From Rhodoblastus sp963710275 (GTDB taxonomy: Bacteria; Pseudomonadota; Alphaproteobacteria; Rhizobiales; Beijerinckiaceae), in assembly GCA_963710275.1 (NCBI GenBank), contig CAVPZS010000012.1, positions 496,001 to 560,000 of the forward strand: a stretch of DNA of 64,000 nucleotides, given 5' to 3'. This document shows positions 18,991 to 27,251 of this stretch, piece after piece. Within the stretch, counting starts at the first letter, position 1, and every line of letters begins with the position of its first letter. Both the position numbers and the translations under genes were made by a program. The notes under the pieces are model-generated. The model saw only the letters and a list, made by a program, of their open reading frames with translations. It ran no database searches and had not been told where the DNA came from.

Positions 18991-19006
18991 TGTCGCAGAT
19001 GCGACG
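18991..19006. promoter_or_regulatory. Near-consensus NifA site between suf and grxD
   Basis: TGTCGCAGATGCGACG differs from TGT-N10-ACA only in the last base and keeps the extended TGTCGC/GCGAC arms. It stands 70 bases above the suf -24 and 36 bases above the grxD -24, so it could serve both divergent promoters. Confidence 0.5.
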
Positions 19007-19041
19007 CGCCGTTTTCGCCGCCGCAGGCGCGGATTTGGCGC

Positions 19042-19056
19042 TGGTCCCACTTTTGC
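19042..19056 (+). promoter_or_regulatory. sigma-54 promoter of grxD and ferredoxin
   Basis: TGGTCCCACTTTTGC then A: perfect -12, TGG at -24, correct spacing, 84 bases before the grxD ATG. Confidence 0.6.
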
Positions 19057-19139
19057 ATCGCAGGGTCAACCGCGGCAGGCCGTCGCGTGTCGCAACCCTT
19101 CGCGCCTGTTCCGGGCGAAAAGCCGAAAGGTCCAAATCC

Positions 19140-19461
19140 ATGTCCGATCGCATCAAATCCCTCGTCGACAGCGCCGATGTGGTCCTGTTCATGAAGGGCG
19201 TGCCGACCCAGCCCCAATGCGGTTTCTCGGCCGCGGTCGTCTCAGATTCTCCACGGCGCGAACGTCCCATTCAAATCCGTCAATGTCCTGGCCGATCCCG
19301 CGATCCGCGATGGAATCAAGGTCTATGCCAACTGGCCGACCATCCCCCAGCTTTATGTGAAGGGCGAGTTCATCGGCGGCTGCGACATCGTCAAGGAAAT
19401 GGCGGCCTCCGGAGAACTGACCAAGCTTTTCGCCGACAAGGGCGTGCAGGTGCCTGCATGA
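19140..19461 (+). CDS. grxD: Monothiol glutaredoxin GrxD (one frameshift)
   Basis: Class II monothiol glutaredoxin with the CGFS active site (TQPQCGFSAAVV), which binds and passes on a glutathione-ligated [2Fe-2S] cluster. After CGFSAAVV an extra T near 19241 breaks the frame. The rest (HGANVPFKSVNVL, NWPTIPQLYVKGEFIGGCDIVKEM) continues the family sequence to the stop at 19461, giving 107 residues, the normal length. It overlaps the next gene by 4 bases (ATGA). Its place beside suf and under a sigma-54 promoter suggests cluster delivery during nitrogen fixation. Confidence 0.88.
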
Positions 19462-19811
19462 CGGAGACTGCGACCGCAACCTTCGCCGACGTGCCGCAAC
19501 TCTACAAGCGGCACGTCTTCGCCTGCTTCACCCAGCGACCTGCGGGCCATCCGCGCGGCTCCTGCGGCGAATTGGGAGCGCAGCCGCTGTGGGATCGCCT
19601 CGCGCGGCGCCTGGAAGCCGAACGCCTCGGCGACGTCGGCTTCACCTCCGCCGGCTGCCTCGGCTTTTGTCGCGCGGGGCCTCTGATGGTCATCTATCCC
19701 GAGGGCGTCTGGTACGCGCCAAAGGCGCCGGACGACATTGACGAGATTGTCGAGAGCCACCTCAAGGGCGGCGTTCTGGTCGATCGTCTGGTCGTCGTTC
19801 CCTCGCGCTGA
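19458..19811 (+). CDS. Thioredoxin-like [2Fe-2S] ferredoxin
   Basis: 117-residue protein with the C-X12-C (CFTQRPAGHPRGSC) and C-X3-C (CLGFC) pairs of the thioredoxin-like [2Fe-2S] ferredoxin family, and the conserved GPLMVIYPEGVWY segment. Members are seen in nif clusters of several diazotrophs; the partner is unknown. It is translationally coupled to grxD and followed by a strong terminator. Confidence 0.88.
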   Translation: MTETATATFADVPQLYKRHVFACFTQRPAGHPRGSCGELGAQPLWDRLARRLEAERLGDVGFTSAGCLGFCRAGPLMVIYPEGVWYAPKAPDDIDEIVESHLKGGVLVDRLVVVPSR

Positions 19812-19832
19812 TTTTTCGTCCGACTTCGCGGC

Positions 19833-19863
19833 CCCTCGGTTCCCGGAATCGAGGGGTTTTTTA
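19833..19863 (+). terminator. Intrinsic terminator after grxD operon
   Basis: CCCCTCG stem, 11-base loop, CGAGGGG, then six T. It lies just downstream of the ferredoxin stop at 19811. Confidence 0.85.
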
Positions 19864-19884
19864 TGCCGCGCTTCATTGCAGACG

Positions 19885-20343
19885 CTATTGCTGGACGATG
19901 CCAGCCATTTTACGCGCGGCGCGCAGCATGTTGAGGATTTCGACGTTATTGGCCATGTCGAGCGCGGAAAATCCGTCGAGCGTCTCAGTCGACGTCTCGG
20001 CGCCGCGCTCGAGCAGGCGTCGTACAATCTGAGTGCGGCCGGAGGAGGCGGCGAACATCAGCGCCGTCGCGCCATTGTCATTGGCGTGGTTCATGTCGAC
20101 GCCCGCGTCGATCAGCAGGTCGAGCATGTCGACATTTGCGGCGAAACAGGCGAGCCAGAGCGCATTATTGCCATCGGCGTTGACGCCGGACAGGTCGCCG
20201 CCGGCCGCAACGATCAACTTCGCCATGCCCACGTCGCCCTTTTGCGCGGCGCGCATGAGCGGCGTGGACTGGTTGTATCCCCGCGCGAAAAGTCCATCGA
20301 AGCTTTCGGCGCGCAACCAGGCCTCAAGGTCGGGATCATTCAT
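19885..20343 (-). CDS. Ankyrin-repeat protein
   Basis: About 152 residues with three or more ankyrin repeats (STPLMRAAQKGDVGMAKLI, NALWLACFAANVDMLDLLIDAG, ATALMFAASSGRTQIVRRLLERGAE, FSALDMANNVEILNMLRAA). No enzyme domain or signal is seen; such proteins bind other proteins. ATG 20343 follows GGAAGGAG. It overlaps the stop of the nitroreductase gene, so it is the last gene of the operon starting at 22736. Ankyrin proteins occur in other nif clusters but have no settled role. Confidence 0.85.
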   Translation of the reverse strand: MNDPDLEAWLRAESFDGLFARGYNQSTPLMRAAQKGDVGMAKLIVAAGGDLSGVNADGNNALWLACFAANVDMLDLLIDAGVDMNHANDNGATALMFAASSGRTQIVRRLLERGAETSTETLDGFSALDMANNVEILNMLRAARKMAGIVQQ

Positions 20344-21871
20344 GCGCGTAAAACTCCTTCCGCGTCTTGTGCGGATAGGCCGGCTCGGTGGCGATCCGCT
20401 CATCGACATAGGGCTTGCCGACGGTGAAATGATAAAGGCTTTGCAGCGCCTTGGTCTTCAGGCCGAACAGGGCGTGGGTCTCGTCGTCGAAATAACAGCC
20501 GATGCCGGTCCCGCGCAGGCCGATGCGCTTCGGCTTCGAGATAGAGCGCCTGCCCGATCAGCCCGGCCTCCCAGTGAAGTTGCCGGTAGCGCCACGGGTT
20601 TGAGGCGACCTGCGCGCCAAATTCCGACAGCAGGGCGACGCCGAAGGACGAGTCGCCGCCGATGGCCTGATTGCAGAACAGCCGCCGCGCCATGCCGCGC
20701 GCGTCCATTTCCTTCAGCAGGTAGAGCGGCAGCTGCGCGAGGCGCCCGGCGACCGTCGTCCAGGCGAAGTCGCCCGAAAGCTCTTCCTTCAGCAGCGTCA
20801 GGGCCTGTTCGCTGCGCCCGAGAACGTAAAGCCCCGGGGCAGGCCTTCGACGCGATGCGCGAAGAGCAGGAGGTGGACGCGCGGCGTGAAATTCCAGATG
20901 TCGAACGGCGCTTGCGGGCGAGCCAGCAGGGCGTCGCAGATGTCGTAAAACTGCGGAAGCGGACATGCGGTGCTTCGGATCGAAGGCCTGGGCGCTGCGC
21001 CGTTGCAAAATCAGTTCGGCGCCGAAGGGAGCGCGATGTCCGGATTGGAGGCTTCCGACAAAATCATCGGCGCCGGCGCCCACCGTGGCATGGGCGGCCG
21101 CGTCGATCGCCGGCCAGCGATACATGGGTCTGGCGTCGAGGACATTGGCTTCGCCGCTCCATAGGCCCTGTCTTTCCGAGGGGGCGGCGGGGTCGCCCGG
21201 GCCTGCGAAAATCTCGACGAGCGCATCGGCGTCTTCGCGCTCCGCCGCGCCAAAATCGCCGTCGCGATCAAGGCCAAGCAGGCGCGACAAAGCCCTGCTT
21301 TCCACCCCTTCAACCAGGCGGGCGCGCATTCCAAGGGCCGCCGCCGCATAGGACAGCGCGCCCAGCGCGTGGCCGAGATCGAGTTGGCAATAGCGGAAGG
21401 CGCGCTCGCCATATTTCCACGCCTCGCGCCAGTGGATCGAGGACAGGCCGATCCAGAGCCGAGCGGCCCCTCACAGGACGCATCGGCGCGGCGGCGCTCC
21501 AGCACGTGGTCGCGGCTGAGATAATGGTAGAGCCCGTCGCCGAGTTCCCCGATATTTTCGCTCAAAACATAAGCTTCGGTCGGATGCAGGTTGCCGCTCG
21601 ACGGATTGCAGCGCAGCGCCCAACGATCCGGCCCGAAGCTTTTCCATGCCGACAGGCCGAAGGCGAGATGGAGCAGAGCGCCAAGTCCCGCGCGGGAAAA
21701 TGGCGCTGGCGTAGGGTTGAACGGCGCCAGGTCGAGATCGACCCTTTCCGCGCCGGCGAATTCCCGAAAGGGGTTGGGTTGCGCGTCCCAGTCGAGCGAA
21801 TCGGGGCTGGCGGCGAAACCGCCAAAGCCGTGCTTGGTGCGCTGGTGATAGGCCGACGCCGGATCAGACAT
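20336..21871 (-). CDS. SagB-type nitroreductase-family dehydrogenase (several frameshifts)
   Basis: FMN-dependent nitroreductase-fold protein of the SagB/ThcOx type: SSGNLHPTEAYVLS near residue 95, GDGLYHYLSRDHVLE, YCQLDLGHALGALSYAAAALGM, and a second half with VYVLGR-like and SIHWRE segments ending FTVGKPYVDERIA. The double-domain length (about 510 residues) fits. The frame breaks at least three times (around 21460, 20900 and 20520); each part matches the family. The start at 21871 overlaps the preceding gene by 8 bases. The substrate is unknown; in bacteriocin clusters SagB oxidises azolines, but no such cluster is present. Confidence 0.7.
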
Positions 21872-22292
21872 CGACCTTGCCCGGCGTCGGGCAGGGCGGT
21901 CCGGCCGGGCGCGAGCAGTTCTGCGCCGCCGCCGAAATCTTGTCGGCGTCGAGCAGCGACAAAACCGGTTCGCGGTCGAAACCCGAACATTTTTGCCCCA
22001 AAGCCTCGATCAGGGGGCGGCGGATCAGCAAGGGCTCGGCCACAAACGCGGCGAGCGCGCTTTCGGCGTCATATTGGGCAGGATCGACCTCGCCGGATTT
22101 GACGCGCGGCGCATTGGGATTGAACCATTTCGCCACGGGAGCGTCCCCGAAGAACCCTCGCAGCCGCTCCGCCGTCCAGGGTTCGGCCAGAAGGTCGAGG
22201 GCGATCACTTCATGACCCGCATCCGCCAGCATGGCCTTCTGCTTGCGGTTGGCGCCGCAGCCGGGCTTTTCAAAGAAATCTACGCGCGCCAT
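21864..22292 (-). CDS. Nitrogenase-associated ArsC-family protein (NifO-like)
   Basis: 142-residue thioredoxin-fold protein of the arsenate reductase/Spx family, in the nitrogenase-associated subgroup. It begins VDFFEKPGCGANRKQKAML, where one Cys aligns with the ArsC active site, and continues AEPWTAERLRGFFGD, VAKWFNPNAP and PLLIRRPLIEALGQ. A. vinelandii NifO belongs to this group and influences molybdenum use, but no reaction is established. It is the second gene of the operon begun by the receiver-like protein. Confidence 0.85.
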   Translation of the reverse strand: MARVDFFEKPGCGANRKQKAMLADAGHEVIALDLLAEPWTAERLRGFFGDAPVAKWFNPNAPRVKSGEVDPAQYDAESALAAFVAEPLLIRRPLIEALGQKCSGFDREPVLSLLDADKISAAAQNCSRPAGPPCPTPGKVDV

Positions 22293-22304
22293 TGGCCAAT
22301 CCGG

Positions 22305-22736
22305 TCAGATGATGTTGAGTTGAACAAGCGGCGCCGCGCCGCCGCGACCCAGGATGGTGTCGACCTTCTTGCGCACGGATTCCAGGGTCAGGGGCTTGAC
22401 CACCGCGCCATGGGCGCCGGCCTTCATCGCCTCCACAGCGAGGCCTTCCGTGGCCTTGTCGCAAACGATCAGCAGGCGCACGCCGGGAAATCTTGCCGAC
22501 ATTTCCGCAACCAGCCCGGTCCCGCGGCTCTCGATATAGGAGACGCCGAGCAGCACCAGATGCGGGGCCAGCCAGCCCTGGCCCTTGTCATAAGCCTCTT
22601 CGGGACTGGCGAGCTCGTGCGTCTCGATCTCGTCATGCAGCATGAATTGCAGCGCCGCGCGGGTGATGTCGTCCTCGTCGACGACGAAAACCCGCCGCTG
22701 GTCCACCGCTTTCGAAGTCTCCACTCCAATCTGCAT
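22305..22736 (-). CDS. Receiver-domain protein lacking the phosphoacceptor Asp
   Basis: Stand-alone CheY-like receiver of about 143 residues without an output domain. The acidic pocket (VFVVDEDD) and the conserved Lys (GAVVKPL) are present. However, the strand-3 phosphoacceptor position reads LVLLGVS, with Gly where Asp is expected, and the strand-4 Thr/Ser position is Cys (LIVCDK). It should therefore not be phosphorylated in the usual way. ATG 22736 follows GGAAAGAG. It is divergent from nifH and heads the operon with the NifO-like, SagB-type and ankyrin genes, with its own sigma-54-type promoter. Confidence 0.85.
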   Translation of the reverse strand: MQIGVETSKAVDQRRVFVVDEDDITRAALQFMLHDEIETHELASPEEAYDKGQGWLAPHLVLLGVSYIESRGTGLVAEMSARFPGVRLLIVCDKATEGLAVEAMKAGAHGAVVKPLTLESVRKKVDTILGRGGAAPLVQLNII

Positions 22737-22780
22737 CGCCGTCTCTTTCCTTATGATCCATATGCACGCGGAGAAAGCGT

Positions 22781-22795
22781 GCAAATTCCATTCCG
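22781..22795 (-). promoter_or_regulatory. sigma-54 promoter of the receiver-nifO-like operon
   Basis: Minus strand CGGAATGGAATTTGC then A: perfect -12 and a weaker -24 (GG kept), spacing correct, 45 bases before the ATG at 22736. Confidence 0.5.
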
Positions 22796-22880
22796 TCGTG
22801 GCGCCGCGTTCTTGGGCATTGCTCCATCGGGCGAAAAAAACGCGACAATCATGTCTTCTTTGCCCCAGCCGCGACCCGCC

Positions 22881-22895
22881 TGTCGTCTTTTCACA
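22881..22895. promoter_or_regulatory. NifA-like site with 9-base spacer between nifH and receiver operon
   Basis: TGTCGTCTTTTCACA has the TGT and ACA arms but a spacer of 9 rather than 10. It is 68 bases above the nifH -24 and 86 above the divergent -24, the position expected for a shared activating site. One missing T in the TTTT run would make it exact. Confidence 0.4.
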
Positions 22896-22962
22896 CGAGC
22901 CGCAAATTCGGCAAGCGCAAATAAAACCATTTAAAAACAATATTATATCAGATCTTGGAAAC

Positions 22963-22977
22963 TGGCATGGCGGTTGC
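22963..22977 (+). promoter_or_regulatory. sigma-54 promoter of nifHDK
   Basis: TGGCATGGCGGTTGC then A, a near-perfect -24/-12 element. Transcription would start near 22989, leaving a leader of about 150 bases before nifH. The rest of the 400-base divergent region holds A/T-rich tracts (about 22920-22955) but no gene that I can see. Confidence 0.9.
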
Positions 22978-23138
22978 AAACCTGTTGGCCGGAACGGCTG
23001 TCAGGGCTGAACACACGCAGACGCAAGACGAGCGATGTGTTCCTTCCCGCAAAGCGGGTCCGTTTCTGACACGAAGAAACAGTCTCGCGCAAAACGCGCG
23101 AAGTTCACGCCACATGGTCATTTTTTCAAGGAGCTCAC

Positions 23139-24032
23139 ATGGCTAAGCTTAGGCAAATCGCCTTCTACGGCAAGGGCGGCATCGGCAAGTCCACCACCTC
23201 GCAGAACACCCTCGCCGCGCTTGCGGAAATGGGTCAGAAGATCCTCATCGTCGGCTGCGATCCCAAGGCGGATTCCACCCGCCTGATCCTGCACGCCAAG
23301 GCCCAGGACACCATCCTGTCGCTGGCCGCCGAAGCCGGCTCGGTCGAGGATCTCGAACTCGAAGACGTGATGAAGATCGGCTATCGCGACATCAAGTGCG
23401 TCGAGTCCGGCGGTCCGGAGCCCGGCGTCGGCTGCGCCGGCCGCGGCGTCATCACCTCGATCAACTTCCTCGAGGAAAACGGCGCCTATGACGACGTCGA
23501 CTATGTGTCCTATGACGTGCTCGGCGACGTCGTGTGTGGCGGTTTCGCCATGCCGATCCGCGAGAACAAGGCGCAGGAAATCTACATCGTCATGTCCGGC
23601 GAGATGATGGCCATGTATGCGGCCAACAACATCTCCAAGGGCATTCTGAAATACGCCAATTCCGGCGGCGTGCGCCTGGGCGGGCTGGTCTGCAACGAGC
23701 GCCAGACCGACAAGGAATACGAACTGGCCGACTCGCTGGCCAAGAAGCTGGGCACGACGCTGATCCATTTCGTGCCGCGCGACAATATCGTGCAGCACGC
23801 CGAACTGCGCCGCATGACCTGCCTCGAATACGCCCCGAATCCAAGCAGGCGCAGGAATACCGCACGCTGGCCGACAAGATCCACGGCAATGTCCGGCAAC
23901 GGCACCATCCCGACCCCGATCACCATGGACGAACTCGAAGACCTGCTGATGGAGCACGGCATCATGAAGGCCGTCGACGAATCGCAGATCGGCAAGTCCG
24001 CGGCCGAACTCGCCGCGATGGGCGTGGTCTGA
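23139..24032 (+). CDS. nifH: NifH nitrogenase iron protein (compensating frameshifts)
   Basis: Dinitrogenase reductase: a dimer with one [4Fe-4S] cluster that passes electrons to NifDK with ATP hydrolysis. P-loop GKGGIGKSTT, switch region with VGCDPKAD, cluster ligands Cys in GVGCAGRGV and DVVCGGFAM, and the DraT-target Arg in CAGRG are all present. ATG follows AAGGAG. A base is missing near 23839 and one is extra near 23891, so about 18 residues (roughly 234-251) are read out of frame; the other frame there gives the normal ESKQAQEYRTLADKIHGN. Length after correction is about 297. The frame is therefore open but the printed protein is wrong in that patch. Confidence 0.97.
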   Translation: MAKLRQIAFYGKGGIGKSTTSQNTLAALAEMGQKILIVGCDPKADSTRLILHAKAQDTILSLAAEAGSVEDLELEDVMKIGYRDIKCVESGGPEPGVGCAGRGVITSINFLEENGAYDDVDYVSYDVLGDVVCGGFAMPIRENKAQEIYIVMSGEMMAMYAANNISKGILKYANSGGVRLGGLVCNERQTDKEYELADSLAKKLGTTLIHFVPRDNIVQHAELRRMTCLEYAPNPSRRRNTARWPTRSTAMSGNGTIPTPITMDELEDLLMEHGIMKAVDESQIGKSAAELAAMGVV

Positions 24033-24050
24033 TCGCCTGAACGAAATGGT

Positions 24051-24073
24051 CCGGCCCCCGTTCCGGGGGCCGG
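24051..24073 (+). other. nifH-nifD intergenic hairpin
   Basis: Ten-base perfect stem CCGGCCCCCG / CGGGGGCCGG with a 3-base loop and no T-run. Such hairpins between nifH and nifD are thought to stabilise nifH mRNA or to reduce read-through. Confidence 0.8.
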
Positions 24074-24109
24074 ATTCGAGATGGGCGAAGGTTTGCAAGA
24101 GGTGGCGAC

Positions 24110-25612
24110 ATGAGTGTTGCAAAGACGGAAAGCGTTGCCGAGATCAAGGCGCGCAACAAGGAATTGATCAGCGAAGTGCTGAAGGTCTATCCAGAGAAGA
24201 CCGCCAAGCGTCGCGCCAAGCATTTGAACGTCCACGAGGCCGGCAAGTCCGACTGCGGCGTCAAGTCCAACATCAAGTCGATCCCCGGCGTCATGACCAT
24301 TCGCGGCTGCGCTTACGCCGGCTCGAAGGGCGTGGTCTGGGGACCGATCAAGGACATGATCCACATCAGCCACGGCCCGGTCGGCTGCGGCCAGTATTCC
24401 TGGGCCTCGCGCCGCAACTACTACATCGGCACGACGGGCATCGACACCTTCGTGACCATGCAGTTCACGTCCGACTTCCAGGAGAAGGACATCGTGTTCG
24501 GCGGCGACAAGAAACTCGCCAAGATCATGGACGAGATCGAGGACCTGTTCCCGCTGAACAACGGCATCACCGTGCAGTCGGAATGCCCGATCGGCCTCAT
24601 CGGCGACGATATCGAAGCCGTCTCCAAGGTGAAGTCGAAGGAGTTCGGCGGCAAGACCATCGTTCCCGTGCGTTGCGAAGGTTTCCGCGGCGTGTCGCAG
24701 TCGCTCGGCCACCACATCGCCAATGACGCGGTGCGGGACTACATCTTCGACAAGATCGATCCGAACAAGCCGGCGCTGTTCGAATCCACGCCTTACGACG
24801 TGGCGATCATCGGCGACTACAACATCGGCGGCGACGCCTGGTCCTCGCGCATTCTTCTGGAGGAAATGGGCCTCCGGGTGATCGCGCAATGGTCCGGCGA
24901 CGGCGCGCTGGCGGAACTCGAGAACACCCCCAAGGCGAAGCTCAACGTTCTCCACTGCTACCGCTCGATGAACTACATCTCCCGCCACATGGAAGAAAAG
25001 TTCGGCATTCCCTGGTGCGAATACAACTTCTTCGGCCCGTCGAAGATCGAAGAATCGCTCCGCAAGATCGCCGGCTTCTTCGACGACAAGATCAAGGAAG
25101 GCGCCGAGCGGGTCATCGCCAAGTACAAGCCCCTGATGGAAGCGGTCATCGCCAAGTACCGGCCGCGCCTCGAGGGCAAGACTGTCATGCTCTATGTCGG
25201 CGGCCTGCGTCCGCGCCACGTCATCGGCGCCTATGAAGATCTCGGCATGGAAGTCGTCGGCACCGGCTATGAATTCGGCCATAACGACGACTATCAGCGC
25301 ACCGCCCAGCACTATGTGAAGGATGGCACGCTGATCTACGACGACGTGACCGGCTACGAATTCGAGAAATTCGTGGAAAAGGTCCAGCCCGACCTGGTCG
25401 GCTCCGGCATCAAGGAAAAATACGTCTTCCAGAAGATGGGCGTGCCTTTCCGCCAGATGCACAGCTGGGACTACTCCGGCCCCTATCACGGCTATGACGG
25501 CTTCGCCATCTTCGCGCGTGACATGGACATGGCGATCAATGCGCCGGTCTGGAAAATGGCCAAGGCCCCCTGGAAGCAGGACCGCGAAGAAAAGCTCATC
25601 GCGGCCGAATGA
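24110..25612 (+). CDS. nifD: NifD nitrogenase MoFe protein alpha chain
   Basis: Alpha subunit of the molybdenum-iron protein, which holds FeMo-co and half of the P-cluster. P-cluster cysteines lie in RGCAYAGSKG, GPVGCGQYSW and QSECPIGLIGDD; the FeMo-co ligands are the Cys of HCYRSMNYI and the His of QMHSWDYSGPYHG. It is a molybdenum-type (not vanadium or iron-only) sequence, supported by nifENBQ nearby. 500 residues, uninterrupted frame. It is second in nifHDK, with hairpins on both sides. Confidence 0.98.
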   Translation: MSVAKTESVAEIKARNKELISEVLKVYPEKTAKRRAKHLNVHEAGKSDCGVKSNIKSIPGVMTIRGCAYAGSKGVVWGPIKDMIHISHGPVGCGQYSWASRRNYYIGTTGIDTFVTMQFTSDFQEKDIVFGGDKKLAKIMDEIEDLFPLNNGITVQSECPIGLIGDDIEAVSKVKSKEFGGKTIVPVRCEGFRGVSQSLGHHIANDAVRDYIFDKIDPNKPALFESTPYDVAIIGDYNIGGDAWSSRILLEEMGLRVIAQWSGDGALAELENTPKAKLNVLHCYRSMNYISRHMEEKFGIPWCEYNFFGPSKIEESLRKIAGFFDDKIKEGAERVIAKYKPLMEAVIAKYRPRLEGKTVMLYVGGLRPRHVIGAYEDLGMEVVGTGYEFGHNDDYQRTAQHYVKDGTLIYDDVTGYEFEKFVEKVQPDLVGSGIKEKYVFQKMGVPFRQMHSWDYSGPYHGYDGFAIFARDMDMAINAPVWKMAKAPWKQDREEKLIAAE

Positions 25613-25618
25613 CCTCGC

Positions 25619-25654
25619 GGCCGGGTCCCCCGGATGGGACTGGGGGACCCGGCC
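25619..25654 (+). other. nifD-nifK intergenic hairpin
   Basis: Thirteen-base perfect stem GGCCGGGTCCCCC / GGGGGACCCGGCC with a 10-base loop and no T-run. It is the strongest hairpin in the nifHDK message and precedes the nifK ribosome site (AAGAGGG). Confidence 0.8.
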
Positions 25655-25684
25655 CTTCACGACAGATTTCAAGAGGGCAAAAAC

Positions 25685-27244
25685 ATGACGCAGAACGCCG
25701 AAAACGTGCTCGATCACTTCGACCTTTTCCGTGGTCCCGAATACCAGGAAATGTTGAAAAACAAGCGGGAAATGTTCGAAAATCGCAAGGATCCGGCGGA
25801 AGTCGAACGCGTCCGCGAATGGCTGAAGACCGAGGAATACCAGGAAAAGAACTTCGCTCGCGAAGCTCTGACGATCAACCCGGCCAAGGCCTGCCAGCCG
25901 CTCGGCGCGGTGTTCGTCGCCGTCGGCTTTGAAAAGACCATCCCCTTCGTCCACGGCTCCCAGGGCTGCGTCGCCTATTATCGCTCGCATTTCTCCCGTC
26001 ACTTCAAGGAGCCGACCTCCTGCGTCTCCTCCTCGATGACCGAGGACGCGGCGGTGTTCGGCGGCCTCAACAACATGATCGACGGCCTCGCCAACACTTA
26101 CAACATGTACAAGCCCAAGATGATCGCCGTCTCCACCACCTGCATGGCGGAAGTGATCGGCGACGACTTGAACGCCTTCATCAAGACTTCGAAGGAAAAG
26201 GGTTCGGTTCCCGACGAGTTCGACGTGACCTTCGCCCATACCCCGGCCTTTGTCGGCAGCCATATCACCGGCTACGACAATGCGATGAAGGGCGTCATCT
26301 CGCATTTCTGGGACGGCAAGGCCGGCACGGTCGAAAAGCTCGAGCGCGTTCCGAACAATTCCATCAACTTCCTCGGCGGCTTTGACGGCTACACCGTCGG
26401 CAACCTGCGCGAAATCAAGCGCATCTTCAACACGATGGGCGTTGAATACACCATCCTCGGCGACAACAGCGACGTGTGGGACACGCCGACCGATGGTGAA
26501 TTCCGCATGTATGACGGCGGCACCACGCTGGAACAGGCGGCCAACGCCGTTCACGCCAAGGCGACCATTTCGATGCAGGAATATTGCACCGAAAAGACCC
26601 TCGCTCTGGTCAAGGAGCACGGCCAGGAAGTTGTCGCCTTCAATCATCCGGTCGGGGTCAAGGCGACCGACGAGTTCATCATGACCATCGCCAGGATCGC
26701 TGGCGTGGAAATTCCGGAAGAGCTGGCCAAGGAGCGCGGCCGCCTGGTCGACGCCATCGCCGACTCCAGCGCCCATATCCACGGCAAGAAATTCGCGATC
26801 TACGGGGATCCGGACCTCTGCTATGGCCTGGCGGAGTTCCTGCTCGAACTCGGCGCCGAGCCGACCACAGTGCTTGCCACCAATGGCGGCAAGACCTGGG
26901 AAAAGAAGATGCAGGCGCTGTTCGACAGCTCGCCCTTCGGCAAGAACTGCAAGGTCTATCCCGGCAAGGACTTGTGGCATATGCGCTCGCTGCTGTTCAC
27001 CGATCCGGTCGACTACCTGATCGGCAACACCTATGGCAAATATCTGGAGCGCGACACCGGCACGCCGCTGATCCGCATCGGCTTCCCGATCTTTGACCGC
27101 CACCACAAGCACCGCTATCCCGTGTGGGGCTATCAAGGCGGCCTGAACGTGCTGGTGCAGATTCTCGACAAGATCTTCGACACCATCGACGCCAACACCA
27201 ACGTGCCATCGAAGACCGACTACAGCTTCGACATCATTCGCTGA
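25685..27244 (+). CDS. nifK: NifK nitrogenase MoFe protein beta chain
   Basis: Beta subunit of the MoFe protein, supplying the other P-cluster ligands: Cys in KACQPLGAVF, HGSQGCVAYY and STTCMAEVIGDD. The C-terminal region (RIGFPIFDRHHKHRYPVWGYQGG) is typical. ATG 25685 (MTQNAENVLDHF) follows GAGGG; the longer open frame to 25634 runs through the hairpin and is not used. 519 residues, frame intact. It ends the nifHDK operon; a hairpin and the separate nifE promoter lie downstream. Confidence 0.98.
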   Translation: MTQNAENVLDHFDLFRGPEYQEMLKNKREMFENRKDPAEVERVREWLKTEEYQEKNFAREALTINPAKACQPLGAVFVAVGFEKTIPFVHGSQGCVAYYRSHFSRHFKEPTSCVSSSMTEDAAVFGGLNNMIDGLANTYNMYKPKMIAVSTTCMAEVIGDDLNAFIKTSKEKGSVPDEFDVTFAHTPAFVGSHITGYDNAMKGVISHFWDGKAGTVEKLERVPNNSINFLGGFDGYTVGNLREIKRIFNTMGVEYTILGDNSDVWDTPTDGEFRMYDGGTTLEQAANAVHAKATISMQEYCTEKTLALVKEHGQEVVAFNHPVGVKATDEFIMTIARIAGVEIPEELAKERGRLVDAIADSSAHIHGKKFAIYGDPDLCYGLAEFLLELGAEPTTVLATNGGKTWEKKMQALFDSSPFGKNCKVYPGKDLWHMRSLLFTDPVDYLIGNTYGKYLERDTGTPLIRIGFPIFDRHHKHRYPVWGYQGGLNVLVQILDKIFDTIDANTNVPSKTDYSFDIIR

Positions 27245-27251
27245 CGGTTAA

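Noticed and set aside
23582..27136. An 1184-residue open frame on the minus strand across nifHDK
   Set aside because: Antisense shadow of nifH, nifD and nifK, created by high GC at third positions; no motif.
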